Shown piece by piece: positions 59,033 through 64,000 of a DNA stretch of 64,000 bases; the stretch's first letter is position 1; each line of letters opens with the position of its first letter. Below the pieces are notes generated by a model. The model ran no database searches. It was not told the DNA's origin and worked only from the letters and a program-made list of their open reading frames with translations. The stretch covers positions 204,721 to 268,720 of the forward strand of contig JAVJVY010000001.1 of assembly GCA_040220895.1 (NCBI GenBank), in the 5' to 3' direction. The stretch is from UBA11591 sp040220895 (GTDB lineage Bacteria; Bacteroidota; Bacteroidia; Flavobacteriales_E; Vicingaceae). The position numbers and the translations under genes are program-made.

Positions 59033-59770
59033 ATGAAGCATTTGAAGTATTTGTATGGGTTGATTTTGATTGCGCTGCTGGCACCGGCATGCGATGAAGA
59101 CCCCTGCCTGAAAAGTACAGGGGCAATGGTTATTGACCGCCGCGAGATCACTTCAGACAGCATTGCCTTGTTGGAATTGATCGATGACCTGGATGTGGAG
59201 ATCTACTATTCGGATAAGAACTACCTGGAGGTGGTCGGCGGAGAACATCTGGTGTCGTATGTCAAGTCTTATGACAAGAACCACGTCCTGGAACTGGTGA
59301 ACGAGAATTCGTGTCAGTTCCTCCGAAACTTCGATCAGGAACTCAAAGTAAAACTCTACCTCAATTCGCTGATTCAAATCAAATACAACGGGACGGGGAA
59401 CGTGGAATTCAAAGATCAATGGAAGGTCCGGGATTTTCGGTTTATTGCCGAATCGGGTTCGGGCAGCATCAAGCTATGGCTGGACACCTATTCCACCGGA
59501 ATTAATATTGACGATGGCAATGTTGATGTGACCTGCACGGGTGTGAGCCGGCATTTTTCGGTTTACACGGCCGGGTCATCACAGGTACTGGCCCCTAATT
59601 TTGATTGTGTCTATGGGGGCGTCTGGCACGATTCCAGCGCCGATTGCGTAGTGGCCATTACCGACAGCATTGAATGCACCCTGGAATCCCTGGGTAACGT
59701 TATTTTGACCAAAGATCCTTTTGTGACCATCCACCGTCAGGATGGCAAAGGCCGGGTGGTTAAGTTTTGA
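59033..59770 (+). CDS. GIN-domain (DUF2807) lipoprotein
   Basis: The protein is 245 residues from ATG 59033, one base after the deacylase stop. It has a lipoprotein signal ending LLAPACDEDPCLK. The remainder shows the beta-helix-like pattern of the DUF2807 putative auto-transporter adhesin/head GIN domain: IEYNGTGNVEFKDQ-like repeats appear as IQIKYNGTGNVEFKDQWKVR and FRFIAESGSGSIKLWLDTYS, then VDVTCTGVSRHFSVYTAGSS. It should sit on the periplasmic or outer-membrane face and bind a glycan or a protein. The MBOAT gene starts 3 bp after its stop. Confidence 0.82.
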   Translation: MKHLKYLYGLILIALLAPACDEDPCLKSTGAMVIDRREITSDSIALLELIDDLDVEIYYSDKNYLEVVGGEHLVSYVKSYDKNHVLELVNENSCQFLRNFDQELKVKLYLNSLIQIKYNGTGNVEFKDQWKVRDFRFIAESGSGSIKLWLDTYSTGINIDDGNVDVTCTGVSRHFSVYTAGSSQVLAPNFDCVYGGVWHDSSADCVVAITDSIECTLESLGNVILTKDPFVTIHRQDGKGRVVKF

Positions 59771-59773
59771 GCC

Positions 59774-61210
59774 ATGTTGTTCAATTCCCTTGATTTTGCT
59801 GTATTTCTTCCCTTGGTTTTACTCCTTTACTGGTTTGCCACCCAGCGAAACTTAGCCGTACAGAATGCCCTGGTGGTTGTTTCGAGCTATGTATTTTACG
59901 GCTGGTGGGACTACCGCTTTCTTTCGCTCATCGTATTCAGCACAGTAGTGGATTTCGTGGTCGGCTTGCGACTGCAGAAGCAAGAAAACCTGAAGAAACG
60001 CCGCACCTTATTGTGGTTCAGCGTGCTTGTCAACCTGGGTTTTCTGGGATTTTTCAAGTACTTCAATTTCTTTGTGGATGGTTTTACCGATGCCTTTCGC
60101 TTTTTTGGCCAGGAAATCAACAGCCGGAGTCTGGACATCGTGTTGCCGGTAGGCATTAGTTTTTACACCTTTCAGACCCTGAGTTATACCATTGATGTTT
60201 ATCGGAGGAAACTGGAGCCAACAAGGGACTTTATTGCCTTTTCGGCCTTTGTGAGCTTTTTTCCGCAGTTGGTGGCCGGCCCGATTGAGCGCGCAACGAA
60301 TTTATTGCCCCAGTTTTATCGTAAACGGCGCTTTGACCCGATAAAAGCCACAGACGGGCTGCGACAAATACTATGGGGGCTATTTAAAAAGGTGGTGGTT
60401 GCCGATACCTGCGCAGAATACGTCAATCTGGTGTACAATCATTCGGTGGATTACAACGGACTTACCTTGTTTTTGGCGACGTTTTTCTTTGCCTTTCAGA
60501 TCTACTGCGATTTTTCGGGTTATTCCGACATCGCCATCGGCACTGCACGGCTTTTTGGCTTTAACCTGATGCAGAATTTTGCCTTTCCCTATTTTTCACG
60601 CGACATCGCCGAATTCTGGAGGCGGTGGCACATTTCGCTTTCGACCTGGTTCAGGGACTATTTGTACATTCCCCTTGGCGGAAGTAGGACCGGAAGGATG
60701 AAGGCTGTTAGGAACATCTTTATCATTTTTATCGTGAGTGGGTTCTGGCACGGGGCCAACTGGACCTTTATTGCATGGGGAGCCTTAAACGCCCTGTTTT
60801 TTCTGCCCGTGCTACTACGGGGCAAAAACCGCAGCAACTTGGATACGGTGGCCGAGGGCCGAAGGTGGGCCTCATTGAAAGACGTCACTTCCATGCTGGG
60901 CACTTTTTTACTCACCCTGTTGGCCTGGATCTTCTTTAGGGCAGATAGCATGGCACATGCCGTTGGCATTCTCGGGAAGGTCTTGTCGCCTTCGCTGTTT
61001 GAGGGCCTGCAGCTATACGCCAATGCCACCATCATTTTGATCATCGTCTTCACCGCCATTGAGTGGACGGGCAGGCATCATCAATACGCCATCGAAGGCC
61101 TGGGCCTTGAACAGCATCGAGCCGTTCGTTGGACCTTCTATTCGGCCCTTTGCCTGGCCATTGTTATTTATCACGGAGTTCAACAGGAATTCATCTATTT
61201 TCAATTTTGA
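59774..61210 (+). CDS. MBOAT-family membrane O-acyltransferase
   Basis: This 478-residue polytopic membrane protein is of the AlgI/DltB type. The catalytic histidine is H326 in GFWHGANWTFIAWGALNALF; RDYLYIPLGGSRTGR and AGPIERATNLLPQFYRKRRF are family marks. Such proteins pass an acyl group from the cytoplasm across the membrane to an extracytoplasmic acceptor or partner. The substrate is unknown. The next gene, 2 bp away, codes an SGNH-like protein, the kind of partner that finishes the transfer in alginate and D-alanine systems. Confidence 0.93.
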   Translation: MLFNSLDFAVFLPLVLLLYWFATQRNLAVQNALVVVSSYVFYGWWDYRFLSLIVFSTVVDFVVGLRLQKQENLKKRRTLLWFSVLVNLGFLGFFKYFNFFVDGFTDAFRFFGQEINSRSLDIVLPVGISFYTFQTLSYTIDVYRRKLEPTRDFIAFSAFVSFFPQLVAGPIERATNLLPQFYRKRRFDPIKATDGLRQILWGLFKKVVVADTCAEYVNLVYNHSVDYNGLTLFLATFFFAFQIYCDFSGYSDIAIGTARLFGFNLMQNFAFPYFSRDIAEFWRRWHISLSTWFRDYLYIPLGGSRTGRMKAVRNIFIIFIVSGFWHGANWTFIAWGALNALFFLPVLLRGKNRSNLDTVAEGRRWASLKDVTSMLGTFLLTLLAWIFFRADSMAHAVGILGKVLSPSLFEGLQLYANATIILIIVFTAIEWTGRHHQYAIEGLGLEQHRAVRWTFYSALCLAIVIYHGVQQEFIYFQF

Positions 61211-61212
61211 TC

Positions 61213-62145
61213 GTGAAGAATTTTCTAAAAACCACCGCCCTTTTTTTACTGCTGGTCCTATCGACTCTGGTGCTGATGGATGTGGGCAGTGACCGGGTCA
61301 TCAGAAGCAAGGCCCGGTTCGAGTTAAAAGGCCAGAAATCAGTTGCTATCTTTGGCTATTCGCACGCCGAATGCGCCTACAATGATTCGCTTATCGCCAG
61401 GGTTGTGAACCTGTCGGAATCGGGTGAATCGTTTTTTTATACTTATCAGAAAATACGCGTGGTGCTGGAACAGAACCCAGACATTGAAGTGGTAATGATC
61501 GAATTTTCGAACAGCGCCCTTTACGGCAAAATGGACGACTGGACCTGGGGAGATCGCTACCTGAGCATACGCTACCCCATCTACGCGCCATTTATGACGG
61601 CTCGCGACCAATGGAAGCTTGCAAGCCACAATGCACGGGGGTTTTCAAATTCCTTTTCGGTGGCTCTTAGAAAAAAGATCTGGCGAATTCAGAAGTCCAG
61701 GTACGATTATTCGGAAATCATCGGTGGTTATAAAGCCCTGAAATGGAGCAAGACCGATTCATTGATCAAGGCCCAGGAGCGGCGTCCGGAAGGCACGATG
61801 GATTCGGGCAGGTCCGAAATGAACTTGCATTACCTTAAAAAGATCGTTGAACTAGGAAGTGCGATGGGAAAAAAGATGTACCTGGTGCGCAGTCCTCTTC
61901 ATGCGGCCTATCGAAGTGCGGTTGATGATGATGAATTCCAACGGGTACTTGTCGAGCATTTTCCGGGAATCAATTTTCTCGATTTTGCCAATTTTCCCGC
62001 ACAAAACCATCAGTACGCCGACCTGGAGCACCTGAACGAAACAGGCGCTCTAGAGTTTTCCATTTGGTTCAATCAACTAATTGAAAAGGGGCTTCTCAAT
62101 GCCATCGAACCACAAGAAATGATCGACAAGGCCATGGCGGAATAA
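61213..62145 (+). CDS. SGNH/DltD-like partner of the MBOAT acyltransferase
   Basis: The protein is 310 residues from the GTG at 61213, two bases after the MBOAT stop. A longer frame starting inside the MBOAT gene is possible but would destroy the clean N-terminal membrane anchor (FLKTTALFLLLVLSTLVLMD). The body fits an SGNH hydrolase: block I reads FGYSHAECAYND in place of the usual GDS (S50 kept, Asp lost), and the closing block reads DLEHLN (D270, H273). It should face the periplasm and move acyl groups to a sugar or lipid acceptor. The DltD/AlgJ comparison is by layout, not by close identity. Confidence 0.72.
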   Translation: MKNFLKTTALFLLLVLSTLVLMDVGSDRVIRSKARFELKGQKSVAIFGYSHAECAYNDSLIARVVNLSESGESFFYTYQKIRVVLEQNPDIEVVMIEFSNSALYGKMDDWTWGDRYLSIRYPIYAPFMTARDQWKLASHNARGFSNSFSVALRKKIWRIQKSRYDYSEIIGGYKALKWSKTDSLIKAQERRPEGTMDSGRSEMNLHYLKKIVELGSAMGKKMYLVRSPLHAAYRSAVDDDEFQRVLVEHFPGINFLDFANFPAQNHQYADLEHLNETGALEFSIWFNQLIEKGLLNAIEPQEMIDKAMAE

Positions 62146-62253
62146 GGCGCGCACTATGCGCCTGGTCTATTCGCTGTCTCTTTGCCGGCTTATTATTGCT
62201 TGATCATTACTCTTTCCGGGCTTATTATGTCGATTCATTATAGATGTGTCGAT

Positions 62254-63168
62254 ATGAAAAAATCAAACCTCTTAACCCCAGGGCAACGGGTCATCGCGAG
62301 GCGCTACTTTGAATACCTTAAAGGCAAGCGTTACAGCCACCAGACCATTAAGGTGTACGGCAGCATGATTACCGAATTTCTACTTTTCTTTAAGTCGCAC
62401 CGTGTGCTGGAAATATCTAACCAAACCATTGACGCCTTCAATGAGCAAGTGATTGTCCGTAAAAACCTGTCGGTGAGCTACCAGCGGCAATTTGTAAGTG
62501 CAATGAAGTTGCTGTGCGATCTGTGCCAACTTGAGCGCGTGGACCAAGAAAAGCTGCAGCGGCCCATCAAAAGAAAGAAACTACCTGTGGTACTTTCCAG
62601 TGAAGAGGTCATTAAGCTGCTGCGCGCCACACGAAACCTGAAACACCGGGCAGCGCTGGCAATGATCTATTCGGCCGGTTTGCGCAGCAGTGAACTGATC
62701 AATCTCAAACTCGAAGACGTGGACCTAGACCGTATGCAACTGCACATCAAACAGGCCAAGAACTGGAAAGACCGCTTCACCGTGATGTCACAGCGTTTCG
62801 TACTGTTGTATCAGAACTACCTGGCTACTTATGAGCCACGGGTCTATGTTTTTGAGGGCATCAATGGGGGGAAATACAGTTCGAGAAGTCTGTCGAATGT
62901 GATCAAGCGGAGTGCACAGCGAGCCGGGATCAAGAAGAACATTTCGCTGCACACCCTGCGACATTCTTACGCCACTCACCTGCTGGAAAACGGCATTGAT
63001 ATTCGACACATCCAAATGCTTCTTGGGCACAGCAGACCCGAAACCACCATGATCTATACGCATGTAAGTCGAAAAGACCTGGCCCACATCAAGAGTCCAT
63101 TGGATATGATTGTTGATCAGGGATATAGCGGCGAGGCAAACTATCTTGGTCAATTAAATAAATCCTAG
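62254..63168 (+). CDS. Tyrosine site-specific recombinase (XerD/integron-like)
   Basis: The protein is 304 residues from ATG 62254; upstream in-frame starts (ATG 62227, TTG 62182) add only a non-family tail. It has an N-terminal SAM-like DNA-binding domain (VIARRYFEYLKGKRYSHQTI) and a catalytic domain with all active residues: R144 in SAGLRSSEL, H233-R236-H237 in HTLRHSYATH, H259 in LLGHS and Y268 in MIYTHVS, ending HIKSPLDMI. This KSPLD type occurs on the chromosome and on mobile or integron-like units. The extra helix that marks integron IntI is not seen. A short hairpin GGCGC/GCGCC (62146-62162) precedes it, and a HicAB pair follows. Confidence 0.93.
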   Translation: MKKSNLLTPGQRVIARRYFEYLKGKRYSHQTIKVYGSMITEFLLFFKSHRVLEISNQTIDAFNEQVIVRKNLSVSYQRQFVSAMKLLCDLCQLERVDQEKLQRPIKRKKLPVVLSSEEVIKLLRATRNLKHRAALAMIYSAGLRSSELINLKLEDVDLDRMQLHIKQAKNWKDRFTVMSQRFVLLYQNYLATYEPRVYVFEGINGGKYSSRSLSNVIKRSAQRAGIKKNISLHTLRHSYATHLLENGIDIRHIQMLLGHSRPETTMIYTHVSRKDLAHIKSPLDMIVDQGYSGEANYLGQLNKS

Positions 63169-63171
63169 AAT

Positions 63172-63205
63172 AAGTTAATTATTATTAACTTTTATTCTAC
63201 TTTTG
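63172..63205. promoter_or_regulatory. Inverted repeat and -7 box upstream of hicA
   Basis: AAGTTAAT-tatt-ATTAACTT (63172-63191) is a perfect 8-bp inverted repeat. TACTTTTG (63198-63205) is an exact TAnnTTTG match that ends one base before the hicA ATG (63207). If this box is used, the mRNA would be leaderless or would start inside hicA, so it may be chance. The palindrome is a natural operator for the helix-turn-helix of HicB. Confidence 0.45.
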
Positions 63206-63206
63206 A

Positions 63207-63392
63207 ATGAAATGCTCCGAGGCATTGAAAATGCTAAAAAGAAATGGTTGGTATGTCAAATCACAACGCGGTTCTCATTTAAAACTCGTTCATGATGAAT
63301 GTGAAAACATTATCATATTCCCTAACCATGGAAGCGCTGAGTTGGGCACCGGGCTTCAGAAAAAACTATTTAAACAGGGGTGTATAAAATGA
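63207..63392 (+). CDS. hicA: HicA-type mRNA interferase toxin
   Basis: This 61-residue protein has the double-stranded-RNA-binding-like HicA fold: MKCSEALKMLKRNGWYVKSQ, then RGSHLKL with the catalytic histidine H24, and the closing NHGSAELGTGLQKKLFKQ. It should cut mRNA and tmRNA without ribosomes. Its stop overlaps the hicB ATG by 4 bp (ATGA), the usual toxin-first order. It lies just behind the tyrosine recombinase, a common setting for toxin-antitoxin pairs on mobile units. Confidence 0.92.
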   Translation: MKCSEALKMLKRNGWYVKSQRGSHLKLVHDECENIIIFPNHGSAELGTGLQKKLFKQGCIK

Positions 63393-63778
63393 AAAAGCTT
63401 CGAAAAAAAATTAAAGTTACCCTTGAAAAAACCAGGATGGGCTATTCTGCCTACGCCGAAGACCTGAACGTATTTACCACGGCTCCCCATGTAGACCTGC
63501 TAACCAAAAACCTGGTAGAAGCAATCAATTTGTATTATGAGGACAAGGGATGCTTTGTGGATCACGATAATTTGTCTCTTCACCTGGACATACCACAATT
63601 CTTTGGTTTCTACCGCGTCCTGAATGCCAAATACCTGGCCAGAAGGATAGGGATGAATCCGGTGTTGTTGTCCCAATATGTCACAGGCCGGAAGGTTCCC
63701 TCCCATCGGCAGGCAATGAAAATTGTGGAAGGAATTCACAACATTGGGAAGGAATTGTCGGGGCTAAAACTTGAATAG
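63389..63778 (+). CDS. hicB: HicB-type antitoxin with C-terminal helix-turn-helix
   Basis: The protein is 129 residues from ATG 63389, which overlaps the hicA stop. The N-terminal half is the partial RNase H fold of HicB (KVTLEKTRMGYSAYAEDLNV, where the usual GYxAxxPDLPG reads GYSAYAEDLNV). The C-terminal half has an XRE-like helix-turn-helix (AKYLARRIGMNPVLLSQYVT, then GRKVPSHRQAMKI). It should bind and block HicA and repress the operon. The altered core phrase is unusual but keeps the fold. Confidence 0.86.
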   Translation: MKKLRKKIKVTLEKTRMGYSAYAEDLNVFTTAPHVDLLTKNLVEAINLYYEDKGCFVDHDNLSLHLDIPQFFGFYRVLNAKYLARRIGMNPVLLSQYVTGRKVPSHRQAMKIVEGIHNIGKELSGLKLE

Positions 63779-63875
63779 CCCATTCTTCTTTTCGACACAG
63801 AACCACAAATAAGCATAGGCTGAATCGGTTATTTTGTACTTTTAGGTCAGATATAACCAGTTAGTTCTAATTATC

Positions 63876-64000
63876 GTGAGATCTCTGACTTTTGTTATTT
63901 TATTTTTTGTTACCATTCTTGACGCGAACAGTCAGACTTGGGCGCCTTTAGGCGCAAGATGGCATTACGAAAACTTCGGCGACCATCAATATTTGGGCTA
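63876..64000 (+). CDS. Secreted protein, truncated by window edge
   Basis: A GTG at 63876 opens a frame that is still open at the window end (41 codons visible). It begins with a signal-peptide-like stretch (MRSLTFVILFFVTILDANSQ) followed by TWAPLGARWHYENFGDHQYL. Exported Bacteroidota proteins, often T9SS cargo, begin this way. The start codon is not certain and the function cannot be told. Confidence 0.55.
   Translation, partial: MRSLTFVILFFVTILDANSQTWAPLGARWHYENFGDHQYLG

Noticed and set aside
62254..63168. Integron integrase IntI
   Set aside because: The extra helix between the two catalytic halves that marks IntI is not seen, and no attC-like array is visible in the short stretch that follows.
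1..64000. CRISPR arrays, rRNA operons, prophage and transposases
   Set aside because: No regularly spaced short repeats, rRNA sequence, phage structural genes or transposase motifs were found on reading both strands.

Overview
The window looks like a chromosomal segment of a free-living, probably aquatic or marine, member of the Bacteroidota (Flavobacteriia/Cytophagia-like). The evidence is a type IX secretion (T9SS) locus (porU, porV, a PorP/SprF protein, gldJ), several secreted proteins with T9SS C-terminal sorting domains, Bacteroidota-type -7 promoter boxes (TAnnTTTG) ahead of many genes, and a general lack of Shine-Dalgarno sequences. The species cannot be named from this sequence. Gene density is high. 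No rRNA, CRISPR array, prophage or insertion sequence was seen.

Layout. 1-4.8 kb: a truncated secreted protein, an overlapping egtB-egtD pair (ergothioneine), two small DUF-type genes, and a two-gene phosphorelay unit (a receiver domain with a C-terminal membrane anchor, plus an HPt protein). 4.9-8.6 kb: tRNA-Leu(CAG), then an AT-rich two-gene block coding a GH5-like secreted glycosidase and a tail-fibre-like protein. 8.7-12.4 kb: a LytTR response regulator with a propeller-type sensor kinase. 12.5-15.2 kb: an orphan fragment of a T9SS sorting domain, small proteins, a triple-repeat helical protein, a HiPIP ferredoxin-like lipoprotein, paired 85-bp repeats and tRNA-Val(TAC). 15.4-22.9 kb: two large T9SS cargo proteins around a cytochrome c-FTR1 iron permease, a patatin and a membrane protein. 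22.9-31 kb: a minus-strand run of exbB-exbD-tonB-folC, a Glu/Leu/Phe/Val dehydrogenase-mscS-nhaD operon, and anmK. 31-46 kb: acyl-CoA dehydrogenase, murF, gldJ, porP-like, porU, porV, pdhA, pdhC, recG. 46-50.5 kb: an RNA methyltransferase, a sodium:solute symporter and two unknown exported proteins. 50.6-54.7 kb: a large TerB-ABC half-transporter facing a SiaC/SiaB phospho-switch pair. 54.9-57.9 kb: methyltransferase, ZIP transporter, peroxiredoxin, mazG. 57.9-62.1 kb: a tight four-gene envelope operon (PagL-like deacylase, GIN-domain lipoprotein, MBOAT acyltransferase, SGNH-like protein). 62.2-64 kb: a tyrosine recombinase, a HicA/HicB toxin-antitoxin pair and a truncated secreted protein.

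How the genes fit together. PorU, PorV, GldJ and PorP/SprF are parts of the T9SS. It would export and anchor the GH5 enzyme and the two large adhesin-like or structural cargo proteins here by their C-terminal domains. ExbB/ExbD/TonB energises outer-membrane uptake. The four-gene operon at 57.9-62.1 kb is the best candidate for an under-described envelope-modification system, because it combines lipid A deacylation chemistry with an MBOAT/SGNH O-acylation pair. The SiaB/SiaC pair, without the SiaA phosphatase or SiaD cyclase of the Pseudomonas system, and the orphan membrane-tethered receiver/HPt pair are the other regulatory units that most deserve follow-up.
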